From Gemmatimonadota bacterium (lineage in GTDB: Bacteria; Gemmatimonadota; Gemmatimonadetes; Gemmatimonadales; Gemmatimonadaceae), in assembly GCA_028287235.1 (NCBI GenBank), contig JAQBQB010000005.1, positions 39,300 to 103,299 of the forward strand: a stretch of 64,000 bases of DNA. The letters run 5' to 3'. Made by a program: the position numbers and the translations under genes. The notes beneath the pieces are model-generated. The model did no database searches and was not told where the DNA came from. It worked only from the letters and a program-made list of their open reading frames with translations. Below are positions 35,087 through 42,757 of the stretch, one piece after another. Position 1 is the stretch's first letter. Each line of letters starts with the position of its first letter.

Positions 35087-36245
35087 ACAGGGCGAAGACG
35101 AGTCGCTCCACGGCGGCCGCTTCGGGCACGCTGCCCTGTGCGATGCGCGGCGAGCCGCCACCGCGGCCGCCGACCTCCGCCAGGCGCTCCTTGAGGAGCC
35201 GGCCCGAATCGACGCCGGAATCCTCCGAGCTCGCGAGCAGCACCGACGGCGGATTTGTGAGTGCGCCGATGACCACGACGCGCGGCAGCGCGAACGCGGC
35301 TTGGGCAATCGCCTTCACTTCATCGATCGACCCGGCGTCGCGAATGACGATCGTGCGCACGCCCTTCTCGTCGGGCACCGCCGCGTCGTAGCGCTCCCGT
35401 GCGCGATACGCGGCCAGCTCCTTCTCGAGCTTCTTGCGCGCGTTCTCGCCTTCCTTGAGACGCTCGGCCTGCGCACCTACCAGCGTCGCGACGTCGTCGG
35501 CGGAGGCGGACAGCGACTCCGCGATCTGCGTGAGCGACTCGAAGTCGCGTCGCGCGCGCGCTACGGCGCGGCTGCCGCACAGGAACTCGACGCGCGTCGT
35601 CTTGCGAACTTTCTCGGTCGAGCGAATCAATACCGGGCCGATCTCCGCCGTCGAGCGAACGTGCGTGCCGCCGCATGCACTGCGATCGACCGTGTCGATC
35701 GAGACGACGCGCAGCACGCCGCCGCGGTCCGACGGTTTGCGAAGCCCGGCGGCCGTCGCCGCGTCCTCGAACGTGACGTTCACCCCGCGCGCCTCGGCCA
35801 CGACCGCGTTGGCGCGCGCTTCGGCGGTGAGCAGCTGTTTCTGGCTGATCGAATCGGTGTCGAGGTCGAGCGTGGAGCTCTCGGGCCCGAAGTGGACGCT
35901 CACCGTCTTGAAGCCGAACAGATCCTCGAACACCGCGGACAGGAGGTGTTGTCCCGTGTGCTGCTGCATGTGATCGTAGCGGCGGCGCCAGTCGACGACG
36001 GCGGGGATCGGGGAGCGAGGAGAGGTGAGCGGGGAGGACAACACGTGAACGATGCGATCGTCTTCGTCGATCACGTCGACCACGGTCACTCCGCCCAAGG
36101 TACCCAGGTCGTGCGGTTGCCCGCCCGACGTCGGATAGAATGCCGTCTCGCTCAGGTACACACGCAGCCCGTCTTCGCTGCGGCCGACGATCTGCGCCGT
36201 GAATTCCGTGCGGTAGGCGTCGGTGTAGTAGAGACGCTCGGTCAT
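35070..36245 (-). CDS. AlaX-like alanyl-tRNA editing protein with DHHA1 tail
   Basis: 391 residues. N-terminal beta domain (FYPTSGGQPHDLG), the editing domain with zinc ligands His96/His100 (HTGQH) and Cys191/His195 (CGGTH), a coiled coil around 245-285 and a C-terminal DHHA1-like domain with GGRGGGSPRIAQG. This is the free-standing long AlaX type that hydrolyses Ser- or Gly-mischarged tRNA-Ala. It is the last gene of a minus-strand run that begins near 39255; the gene before it ends three bases upstream. Confidence 0.9.
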   Translation of the reverse strand: MTERLYYTDAYRTEFTAQIVGRSEDGLRVYLSETAFYPTSGGQPHDLGTLGGVTVVDVIDEDDRIVHVLSSPLTSPRSPIPAVVDWRRRYDHMQQHTGQHLLSAVFEDLFGFKTVSVHFGPESSTLDLDTDSISQKQLLTAEARANAVVAEARGVNVTFEDAATAAGLRKPSDRGGVLRVVSIDTVDRSACGGTHVRSTAEIGPVLIRSTEKVRKTTRVEFLCGSRAVARARRDFESLTQIAESLSASADDVATLVGAQAERLKEGENARKKLEKELAAYRARERYDAAVPDEKGVRTIVIRDAGSIDEVKAIAQAAFALPRVVVIGALTNPPSVLLASSEDSGVDSGRLLKERLAEVGGRGGGSPRIAQGSVPEAAAVERLVFALFNRAG

Positions 36246-36248
36246 CGC

Positions 36249-36794
36249 CTACAGACCGAATCCGAAGTCGAAGGTCACGAGCCAGCGCTTCAGCGAGCCG
36301 CTGCTGTTTCCGCCGACGCTCCGAAAGACGCCGACACGCGGGCCAACGAACACGATCGGCCACAGGATGATGTCGCCACCGACGTAGGTCACGTTCTCCT
36401 TCGCCCACCACGGATCGCGCCACGTGCGCAGCACGCTCGGGCCAATGGCGAAGCCCGACCCGAAGCTCCCGTACCCATGGTAGACGTACGCGAGCGAGGC
36501 CCGGCCACCCGACAGGCCCGGCTCGGCGATCAGCCCGACGTTGCGAGAATGATCGTGGCCGTTCGTCTGCCAGTCCTCACCGAGCACGACGCCGAGCGCC
36601 ACGGACGCTTTTTGCGGCGCTCCGAAACGCACGCCGAATCCCGGCACGATGTGCGTGCGGGGCATCGTATCCTCCGGCACGCAGCCGCGGCAGCGCTGCG
36701 CGCCGAGCGCCGCGGGCGCAACCAGCGCGCCGAGCAACAATGTCATCCGCGCAGTACGCGCCTTCAGGATGACGGCGAGGCTCCAATTCATCAT
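36249..36794 (-). CDS. Secreted, predicted outer-membrane beta-barrel-like protein
   Basis: 181 residues (ATG 36794; an ATG at 36746 would give a tighter signal, MTLLLGALVAPAALGAQ). Two cysteines follow the signal (RCRGC). The mature part alternates hydrophobic and glycine/aromatic residues (ASLAYVYHGYGSFGSGFAIG, TYVGGDIILWPIVFVGPRVG) and ends in VTFDFGFGL, a typical outer-membrane terminal strand. Function unknown. It is coupled to alaX with a three-base gap. Confidence 0.65.
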   Translation of the reverse strand: MMNWSLAVILKARTARMTLLLGALVAPAALGAQRCRGCVPEDTMPRTHIVPGFGVRFGAPQKASVALGVVLGEDWQTNGHDHSRNVGLIAEPGLSGGRASLAYVYHGYGSFGSGFAIGPSVLRTWRDPWWAKENVTYVGGDIILWPIVFVGPRVGVFRSVGGNSSGSLKRWLVTFDFGFGL

Positions 36795-36843
36795 GCCCGA
36801 TTCCGGAGGTGTGGAGTGAACATGGTGCGGAATGTATCGGCCG

Positions 36844-37344
36844 CTAGGGCGAGGCGCAGGACGTGACCACGCTTCGCTCGCGGAACCGTATGGCGCGTTC
36901 GCTACGCGGAATTCGCGCCACGTCCACCGGTTGGGTCACGACGGCTTCCACCGGACAACCGGCCGCGGGACTCGTTCGGCGAACGGCCACCTCGATGCTG
37001 CTCGAGTCGCGGTCCGCGCCCTCGATGACGACGCTGTACCCGGCGGTGTGCCGAATGCCGAGCGCCGCGACGACGACCATCTCGCGCTCGAAATCGACGT
37101 TTGGCAGCTTGGGCCGCGGAACGAACGGCTGGTTCAACCGTTCCCACACCTGCCGCCAGAGCGTCGAGTCACGCACGACGGTGCGCAGCGAATCGCCGAA
37201 ACCGCTGTAGGCCGAGAAGGCTGCGGCGTCCTGCGCGAGGCGAATCACGGGAACCGGAATGCGGTCGGCGGGCTGGGCGGCGGCGTAGGCCGTGCCACAC
37301 GCCGCCGCGGCGACGACAGGGACAACGTGCAGGAAGGTTTTCAT
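36844..37344 (-). CDS. Secreted PrcB-like protein
   Basis: 166 residues from the ATG at 37344 (signal MKTFLHVVPVVAAAACGTAYA). The body resembles the PrcB C-terminal domain: VVRDSTLWRQVWERL, LPNVDFEREMVVVAALGIRHTAGYSVVI, and VRRTSPAAGCPVEAVVTQPVDVARIP. PrcB is a partner of a periodontal-pathogen protease; in other bacteria the domain has no assigned job. The ATG overlaps the previous stop (ATGA), so it is coupled to the membrane protein at 37341. Confidence 0.7.
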   Translation of the reverse strand: MKTFLHVVPVVAAAACGTAYAAAQPADRIPVPVIRLAQDAAAFSAYSGFGDSLRTVVRDSTLWRQVWERLNQPFVPRPKLPNVDFEREMVVVAALGIRHTAGYSVVIEGADRDSSSIEVAVRRTSPAAGCPVEAVVTQPVDVARIPRSERAIRFRERSVVTSCASP

Positions 37345-37715
37345 TCCGGCGCGGCCCGTCCGAAGGTGACGCGCGGCCAATGCTCGCGCGGCACGGCTCG
37401 GATTCCCATGGCGAGCGCGCAACAGGCTACGAACGCCATGGCCGCCAGCGCGACGAGCAGGTCGCGGCTCGCCGTGAGCGCGGCGGTGCGCTTCGCTTCG
37501 ACGTCGAGCCCCAAGCGGAGCAGCCCCGCCGACTGCCGCGGGTTGAGCGTTTTCTCTCCACGCTCCACGGCGCCGATGAACGCGCTGCGCTCCTTCATCG
37601 AGTCGCTCACGGTGGTGAGGACGTGCAACTGCAGCGCCGCGTACAGCATTCCCGCGACGACGAAAAACAGCACAATGGTCGGAGCGATGAGCAGCAGTTT
37701 GCGGTCGAGGCGCAC
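37341..37715 (-). CDS. Small two-helix membrane protein
   Basis: 124 residues from a GTG that directly follows the stop of the phosphoesterase gene (TGAGTG). Two membrane segments (about 8-28 and 86-106) bracket a helical periplasmic loop of about 57 residues (VSDSMKERSAFIGAVERGEKTL), like a minimal sensor or chemoreceptor input module without an output domain. Family not recognised. Confidence 0.65.
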   Translation of the reverse strand: MRLDRKLLLIAPTIVLFFVVAGMLYAALQLHVLTTVSDSMKERSAFIGAVERGEKTLNPRQSAGLLRLGLDVEAKRTAALTASRDLLVALAAMAFVACCALAMGIRAVPREHWPRVTFGRAAPE

Positions 37716-38600
37716 TCAACTAATTAAGCACAAATGCACTTCGGGCGCAGCGAACATGCGCACCGGGATCGTGCTGCATCCCACGCCGCGACTCACGAGC
37801 AGCATGCGGGGCGTGTCGCATCCGATCTGAAAGCATCCGCTGCAGTAGACGCGATTGAGATGTCCGCCGGGAACGAGCACCGGTTTGCCGCCGGGCATCG
37901 CCACCTGCCCGCCGTGGGTGTGGCCGGCGAACGCGAGATCGAAGTGGCGGTCGCCGATCGCCTTCAATCCCTCGGGGGAATGCATGAGGACGATGCGCGT
38001 GCCTTCGACGCCGTCGAGCGCGCGATCGGCGCGCGGCGTTCCGCGCGTGGGGTCGTCGAGTCCGCAGATGGTGACGTCGCTGAACGGGGCGGCGAGCGTG
38101 ACGTGCTCGTTCGTGATCATCCGCACGCCGGCGCCCTCGAGCGCGGTCACGACGAGCCCGTGATCGGCGCGGAGGTCGTGGTTGCCGAGCACACCAAACT
38201 TTCCGAACGGCGCGTCGATGGCGGCGAGGAGCGGCGCGAGCCGGTCGATGTACGAGGCACGGACGGAGACGAAATCGCCGCCGAGGAGCAGGATGTCAGG
38301 CTCGAACGCGGCGAGCGCATTGCAGGCGTCGGCGAGTAGCTCGGGATGCGTCGTGGCTCCCGCGTGGAAGTCCGACGCGAAGCCGATGCGTAGCGGCGGC
38401 CGCTTCGCCAGCGTCGGTTGACGAATGTGGAACGACGAAACGCTCGGCCGAATGCGCCCCTGCAGGCCCACGCCGTGCGCGAGCGTCGCGGCCCAGTCGC
38501 CGGGCCTGAAGACCGAGTCGAGGAGTAGCTCGAGCTTGCGTCGGTTCTGTTCGATACGGCGGTCGGGAACCGTCGGGGCGGCGGCCGAGCCGTCGGTCAT
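37716..38600 (-). CDS. Calcineurin-like metallophosphoesterase
   Basis: 294 residues, cytoplasmic or peripheral. All dinuclear metal motifs are present: SDFHAG, GGDFVS, LGNHD, LMHSPEG and FAGHTHGGQ. This matches the YkuE/YaeI-type phosphodiesterases that act on phospholipids or envelope substrates. A Cys-rich patch near the end (YCSGCFQIGCD) is typical of that group. The ATG overlaps the upstream stop by four bases. Confidence 0.9.
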   Translation of the reverse strand: MTDGSAAAPTVPDRRIEQNRRKLELLLDSVFRPGDWAATLAHGVGLQGRIRPSVSSFHIRQPTLAKRPPLRIGFASDFHAGATTHPELLADACNALAAFEPDILLLGGDFVSVRASYIDRLAPLLAAIDAPFGKFGVLGNHDLRADHGLVVTALEGAGVRMITNEHVTLAAPFSDVTICGLDDPTRGTPRADRALDGVEGTRIVLMHSPEGLKAIGDRHFDLAFAGHTHGGQVAMPGGKPVLVPGGHLNRVYCSGCFQIGCDTPRMLLVSRGVGCSTIPVRMFAAPEVHLCLIS

Positions 38601-38875
38601 TCGTCGCCCAGCAGGTCCTGCGAGCCGGGGTCGGAGTCGGGGGTGGCCGGCTTTTTTTTCGGCCGCCCGCCTTTGCCCTTCGCAGCCTGTGCCTCGAGCA
38701 TGGCCTTGTATTCGCGCCGCGCGGCCGCCATGAGCTCGTCCTCTGGCACGTCGCGTTTCGCGCGTTTGCTTTTCTCGTGCTGATAATGATCTGATGGTGA
38801 CTCGATTATGCCACCAATTTTCGGTTCAACTTGCGGAGAAGTGGTCTTCTTGCGGACGGTCGGTTTCGGCGACAT
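38597..38875 (-). CDS. Small basic protein with AT-hook-like motif
   Basis: 92 residues. Low complexity: basic N-terminus, HYQHEKSKRAKRDVPEDEL, a helical ARREYKAMLEAQAA, then GKGGRPKKKPA, which resembles an AT-hook (GRP core flanked by basic residues), and an acidic end. It may bind DNA; no family match. The start ATG shares one base with the upstream stop (TGATG), and its stop overlaps the phosphoesterase start. Confidence 0.6.
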   Translation of the reverse strand: MSPKPTVRKKTTSPQVEPKIGGIIESPSDHYQHEKSKRAKRDVPEDELMAAARREYKAMLEAQAAKGKGGRPKKKPATPDSDPGSQDLLGDE

Positions 38876-39255
38876 CAGGGCATGCTCACGATGATCGTTG
38901 CCGACGCGACGTTCGTCGTGTCCGAGGCATAGCGCACGGTGATGCTCGCCGAGCCGGTGCCAAAGCCGGTGACGAGCCCCGTCGACGAGACCGAAGCAAC
39001 GGCGGTCTGGCTCGAGCTCCACCGCAACTGGCTCTGCACCGCGGTGGGGGCGTTGGTCGACAGCTGGGCCGACGTGCCGGGGGCCAATTGCAGCTGGCTG
39101 GGCGTGATCACGAGCGGTGTGGTCGTGGATCCCGGCGACGTCGCGCTGCCGCCCACCGCGGCGAGTATCGGCGTGGTCGTCGAGTTGCAGGCCGCGAGGG
39201 AGACCGCGAGAGCGGCCGCGCCGATTGCGAATGTGAAACGAACATGGATGCGCAT
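38875..39255 (-). CDS. Lipoprotein with bacterial Ig-like (Big_2) domain
   Basis: 126 residues from the ATG at 39255, with a lipobox (ALAVSLAAC, Cys near residue 23). The mature part is one Big_2 domain: LVITPSQLQLAPGTSAQL, RWSSSQTAVASVSSTGLVTGF and GSASITVRYAS. Such domains act as adhesive or spacer modules at the surface. First gene of the overlapping minus-strand row that runs to alaX. Confidence 0.82.
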   Translation of the reverse strand: MRIHVRFTFAIGAAALAVSLAACNSTTTPILAAVGGSATSPGSTTTPLVITPSQLQLAPGTSAQLSTNAPTAVQSQLRWSSSQTAVASVSSTGLVTGFGTGSASITVRYASDTTNVASATIIVSMP

Positions 39256-39417
39256 GCGGAAATACAGGACAGGTTCTGTGCCGTCGAGACGAAATCGCGT
39301 CGTCGCGCGATCCACTAAGAAACCCACACCCCGGCTGCGAGCGCGTCTGTGACCAAAGAGCTTAGTGCGATGGTCCTTCGCGTCACATGAACAGTCTCCG
39401 TCGCAACTCCGCCGCCC

Positions 39418-40119
39418 ATGCCTGATGCCGACCTCATTCTCGTCATCGACGACGAGCCCCAGATTCGTCGCGCCGTGCGCGACGCCCTCCGCGAGGTCAC
39501 CGTGCGGGTGGAGGAGGCGGCCAACGGCTCCTCCGGCGTCGAGGCCGCCACGAACGGCCGTCCGGACCTCGTGGTCCTCGACCTCGGGCTTCCCGATATG
39601 GCCGGCGCCGACGTCTGCCGGGAGATTCGGCAGCGCTCAGCCGTGCCGATCATCGTGCTCTCGGCGCGCCACTCGGAGCATGAAAAGGTCGATCTGCTGA
39701 ACGCCGGCGCCGACGACTACGTCACGAAGCCGTTCAGCGTGCTCGAGCTCGCCGCGCGGGCCAAGGCGCAAATTCGCCGAGCCAAGACGCTCGCCGCGGC
39801 CGCGAGCAGCGCGGCGCCGGTGTCGATCGGCGCGCTGCACATCGATACGGTCACGCGAAAGGTGTCGCGCGACGGGACGCAGTTGCATCTTACACCCATC
39901 GAGTGGCAGATCCTCGCCACGCTGCTTGCCGCCGCAGGTCGAACGCTCACCCACCAGCAGATCTTCGACGCGGTGTGGGGACGGCAGTTCGGCAGTCCTC
40001 AGCAATATCTTCGCGTGCACATCACGAACCTGCGCCGGAAGATCGAGATCGACCCGGCCGCGCCACAGATCATCATCACGGAGCCGGGCGTCGGCTATCG
40101 CGCCGAGCTGTCGCGCTGA
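39418..40119 (+). CDS. OmpR/KdpE-family response regulator
   Basis: 233 residues: receiver domain with Asp11/Asp12, phospho-acceptor Asp55 (VVLDLGLPD) and Lys104 (YVTKPF), then a winged-helix DNA-binding domain (LHLTPIEWQILATLL to PGVGYRAEL). The receiver pattern RSAVPIIVLSARHSEHEKVDLLNAGADDYVTKPF is KdpE-like. Its stop is two bases before the sensor kinase start, so the two form one unit. The potassium pump genes are not nearby, so the target is open. Confidence 0.92.
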   Translation: MPDADLILVIDDEPQIRRAVRDALREVTVRVEEAANGSSGVEAATNGRPDLVVLDLGLPDMAGADVCREIRQRSAVPIIVLSARHSEHEKVDLLNAGADDYVTKPFSVLELAARAKAQIRRAKTLAAAASSAAPVSIGALHIDTVTRKVSRDGTQLHLTPIEWQILATLLAAAGRTLTHQQIFDAVWGRQFGSPQQYLRVHITNLRRKIEIDPAAPQIIITEPGVGYRAELSR

Positions 40120-40121
40120 CC

Positions 40122-41558
40122 ATGGTGGGCAGGCGCGCCGTCGCGACGTGGATCGCGTGGATCGCCTTGATGGCCGCGGCAACCGTGGTCATGGTCCAGA
40201 TGCGCGACGCGATGGACCAGGTCCACGTCATTCTCGTGTACCTGCTGCTCGTACTCGGCGCGAGCACGGCGGGCGGGCGTCTCCTCGCAATCCCGCTAGC
40301 CTGCGCCGGCTTTCTGCTCATCGACTTCTACTTCCAGTCGCCGTTCGGCAGCATCACGGCGGGGAAGACGCTCGATTGGGTCGCGCTGGCGTCGTTCCTC
40401 GTGACGGCGATCGTGGCGACGCATCTGCTGGCGCGCGCCCAAGCGGAGGCGGAGGAGGCCGATCGGCGCGCCGTGGAGATCGCCTCGCTCGCTCGGCTCG
40501 GCTCGGAGACGCTCAGCGCCGGACGCGCCGAGGACGCGCTGGCGCGCATCGCCGAGGTGATCCAGACGACGCTGGGGATGTCCGAGTGCTCGATCACGCC
40601 GTGGGACGGCGATCCGACCACGGCCGCGTCGAGCGTCGCCGCAACCGGGATTCCCTCGGCCGGCCATAAAGTTCAGAGAGCTCTCATACCACTTTCGGTA
40701 CAGGGCCGGGTGGTGGGCGTGTTGCGCATTGCCAACGCGGCGCCCGTGACGCTCGACCCCGCGCAGCGCCGCTTCCTGGACGCCATCACGTACTACGCGG
40801 CGCTCGGCGTCGACCGCGTGCGGCTCGTGGCCGAGGCGGAGCACGCCGAGGCGTTGCGCGAGGCCGATCGGTTGAAGGACATCGTGCTCGCGTCGGTGTC
40901 GCACGATCTGCGCACGCCGCTCACGACGATCAAGGCGCTCGCGCAGAGTGAAGCGATGCAGGGAAACAAATCGGCCGCGGCAATCGAGGAGCAGGCCGAC
41001 CGCCTCACGCGCCTGGTGAGCGACCTGCTCGATCTCTCGCGGCTCAAGGGCGGCGGCTACTCGGCGATTCCCGAGCTGAACACCGCCGAGGATCTGATCG
41101 GCGCGGCGGTGCGGCAGACGCGCGGTCTGTTCGGCGACCGGCCGCTGCGCACGGTGATCGATCTGCGCAGTCCCGCGCTGGTCGGCCATTTCGATTTCTC
41201 GCAGTCGCTGCGCGTGTTGTGCAACCTGTTGGAGAACGCCGTGCGCTATTCGCCCGTGGCGGGCTCGATCGAGCTTGCCGCGCGGCGGGAGAACGGCTCG
41301 CTCGTGTTCACCGTCTCGGATCGCGGGCCCGGCATCGACGAGCAGGACATCGTGCGCGTGTTCGAGCCGTTCTACCGGGCGCGCTCGGCCGCGCCCGACG
41401 CGGGGCGCGCGGGCCTCGGGCTGTCGATCGCGCGCACGTTGGCGGAGATCCAGGGAGGATCGCTCAGCTACGAGCCGCGTCCCGATGGTGGCAGTGTGTT
41501 CTCGCTGCGGTTGCCGGCGACGGAGCTGCGTGCGGATGCGCTGGAGCAGACGGCATAA
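40122..41558 (+). CDS. KdpD-like sensor histidine kinase lacking the N-terminal KdpD domain
   Basis: 478 residues. Membrane helices about 8-100 form a DUF4118 module (ILVYLLLVLGASTAGGR, FLLIDFYFQSPFGSI), followed by a GAF-like region (120-235), the dimerisation helix with His261 (LASVSHDLRTPLTTI) and an ATPase domain with LCNLLENAVRYSP, DRGPGIDEQD and GLGLSIARTLAE. True KdpD carries an extra N-terminal KdpD/Usp region of several hundred residues that is missing here, so potassium signalling is uncertain. Confidence 0.9.
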   Translation: MVGRRAVATWIAWIALMAAATVVMVQMRDAMDQVHVILVYLLLVLGASTAGGRLLAIPLACAGFLLIDFYFQSPFGSITAGKTLDWVALASFLVTAIVATHLLARAQAEAEEADRRAVEIASLARLGSETLSAGRAEDALARIAEVIQTTLGMSECSITPWDGDPTTAASSVAATGIPSAGHKVQRALIPLSVQGRVVGVLRIANAAPVTLDPAQRRFLDAITYYAALGVDRVRLVAEAEHAEALREADRLKDIVLASVSHDLRTPLTTIKALAQSEAMQGNKSAAAIEEQADRLTRLVSDLLDLSRLKGGGYSAIPELNTAEDLIGAAVRQTRGLFGDRPLRTVIDLRSPALVGHFDFSQSLRVLCNLLENAVRYSPVAGSIELAARRENGSLVFTVSDRGPGIDEQDIVRVFEPFYRARSAAPDAGRAGLGLSIARTLAEIQGGSLSYEPRPDGGSVFSLRLPATELRADALEQTA

Positions 41559-41627
41559 AGTTTTTCATCGCGGGGTCGTCTTTGTGGAATCTTTACCCAC
41601 GCGTCGCGCGCCCGAGAATAGCTTCTG

Positions 41628-41800
41628 TCTACGCCATCGGGGTGCCCCCCAAACGTCTCTCGGTGGCGTAGAGAACGACGACAGGAGCTCAGGTGTTCGT
41701 GTCATGAGGGGTGGGTGGGAAATCATGCACGGCGCCTGACTCCTGTTCGTCGCTTCTACCTTTTCGGTATCTCCGGCTCTCGCGAGTCGGAGTTTTTTTT
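41628..41800 (+). ncRNA. Candidate structured small RNA ending in an intrinsic terminator
   Basis: Three consecutive helices on the plus strand. Helix A: TCTACGCCATCG (41628-41639) pairs with CGGTGGCGTAGA (41661-41672). Helix B: 41677-41687 pairs with 41740-41751 with one bulge, continued by TCAGG/CCTGA (41689-41693, 41735-41739), CGTG/CACG (41698-41701, 41728-41731) and ATGA/TCAT around a G-rich loop. Helix C is the terminator at 41771-41800. A promoter is not clear (TTTACC and GAATAG upstream are weak). I do not recognise an RNA family, and no coding sequence explains the terminator, 212 bases past the kinase stop. Confidence 0.5.
41771..41800 (+). terminator. Intrinsic terminator
   Basis: Nine-pair stem (41771-41779 with 41784-41792, one G-T pair), TCGC tetraloop and eight T (41793-41800). 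Confidence 0.9.
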
Positions 41801-41828
41801 GGCGTTTGGCGTTTGGCGTTTGGCGTTC
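41801..41828. repeat. Tandem repeat of GGCGTTT
   Basis: Three perfect copies of GGCGTTT and a fourth with one change, directly after the terminator T-run. Confidence 0.9.
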
Positions 41829-41844
41829 CGTGCGCGGCGCTGCA

Positions 41845-41930
41845 GGCCGCGGCACCCTCCGCGCGACCTGGCAATACTGCCGATACTGCCGGCAGTATTG
41901 CCACCGGCTCGCGCTCCGCGTGCCGCGGCC
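41845..41930. repeat. Palindromic extragenic element, copy 1
   Basis: Nested stems: GGCCGCGGCAC/GTGCCGCGGCC (41845-41855, 41920-41930), GCGCGA/TCGCGC, and GGCAATACTGCC/GGCAGTATTGCC at the tip. Its core 41856-41918 is repeated in inverted orientation at 42120-42183. Confidence 0.8.
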
Positions 41931-42098
41931 TTTCGCGCCCTTTCGGGGCCTTCCTCGCCCTCTGCGGCGGACGTCACTCGGCGCGCGAGCGGCTCAGGCC
42001 CGCGCGCACTTCGCGGCGCGCACCTCGGGTACGCCCTAGGCGCAGGCGCGCACAATGAGAGCTCTCTAACTGGCCCGCGCGGGTGGAGTGGTCAGGCG

Positions 42099-42203
42099 GG
42101 GGCCGGGAGTCGCGGTGTCCGCAGCGCGAGCCGGTGGCAATACTGCCGAGCAGTATCGGCAGTATTGCCAGGTCGCGCGGAGGATATCGCGACTCCCAGC
42201 CCC
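42099..42203. repeat. Palindromic extragenic element, copy 2 (inverted)
   Basis: The core (42120-42183) is the reverse complement of copy 1 with few changes. The outer stem GGGAGTCGCG/CGCGACTCCC (42105-42114, 42188-42197) has a different sequence from the outer stem of copy 1 but pairs just as well. Two such units head to head resemble a REPIN/BIME arrangement. Confidence 0.8.
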
Positions 42204-42339
42204 GGCGGATGCTTCATAACGACGAGCTTGAAGATCCGCGTCGATACCATCACCGCCATGCCGACCTGCCAGGCCAGGATGGCGGAGCGCGGGGGGCGGC
42301 CGTAGCTTCCCCGCATTCCTTCCCCACTCATCTGAGGCG

Positions 42340-42747
42340 ATGATGCGTCACTGTTTGGTCTATCACGGCGGCTTCGAACGCAATTTCCCGAAACTCAACG
42401 CCGGCGCGACGTCGTTCGAGGGTACGGACGGCACCTCGCATCCGCTCCCGGACGTTCCGTCGGAGGTGAACGGCGTGCGCGTGCACTACATGGAAAAGGC
42501 GGGAAAGAAGTTCGCCGCCGTCCGCGTGCAGAACGACAAGAACGACGTCGTGCTGCAACACGAGCTACTTCTCGACCCGGCCCGCCACATGGGGCACGGC
42601 AACCGTTTCGCGCCCGAGCCCACGCTCGTCGACGACGAGGCGATGGGCACCCTGCTCGGCGACATCATGGCGAAAAACCCGGAGCAGCGGAACGAGCTCG
42701 CGGCGATTCGCAGCAGCTTCTCCGTCACCGGCATGGGTAAGAAATAG
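42340..42747 (+). CDS. Protein of unknown function
   Basis: 135 residues (ATG at 42340; the next ATG at 42343 is better spaced from GAGG at 42334-42337). No signal or membrane span. Mixed fold with short strands (VNGVRVHYMEKAGKKFAAVRVQNDKNDVVLQHELLL has been split here as VRVHYMEKAGKKFAAV and NDVVLQHELLL) and a helical end (AMGTLLGDIMAKNPEQRNEL). Third codon positions are G/C-rich, supporting coding. It is followed ten bases later by the secreted duplicated-domain protein, so probably co-transcribed. Confidence 0.65.
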   Translation: MMRHCLVYHGGFERNFPKLNAGATSFEGTDGTSHPLPDVPSEVNGVRVHYMEKAGKKFAAVRVQNDKNDVVLQHELLLDPARHMGHGNRFAPEPTLVDDEAMGTLLGDIMAKNPEQRNELAAIRSSFSVTGMGKK

Positions 42748-42757
42748 GGAGATCGCG

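Larger units (their letters stand above)
41559..42339. other. Gene-free stretch with structured elements
   Basis: 781 bases between the sensor kinase and the gene at 42340. No ORF with convincing start and codon bias. It holds a folded RNA candidate (41628-41800), a 7-base tandem repeat (41801-41828), two inverted copies of a palindromic element (41845-41930 and 42099-42203), and a GC-rich filler between them in which I see nothing else. Confidence 0.8.

Noticed and set aside
39418..41558. Potassium-transport regulation by KdpDE
   Set aside because: No kdpFABC nearby and the KdpD input domain is missing, so I only call the pair KdpE/KdpD-like.
42092..42331. 79-codon minus-strand frame with a hydrophobic stretch in the gene-free region
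   Set aside because: Half of it is read through the palindromic repeat element and there is no Shine-Dalgarno; I judged it chance.
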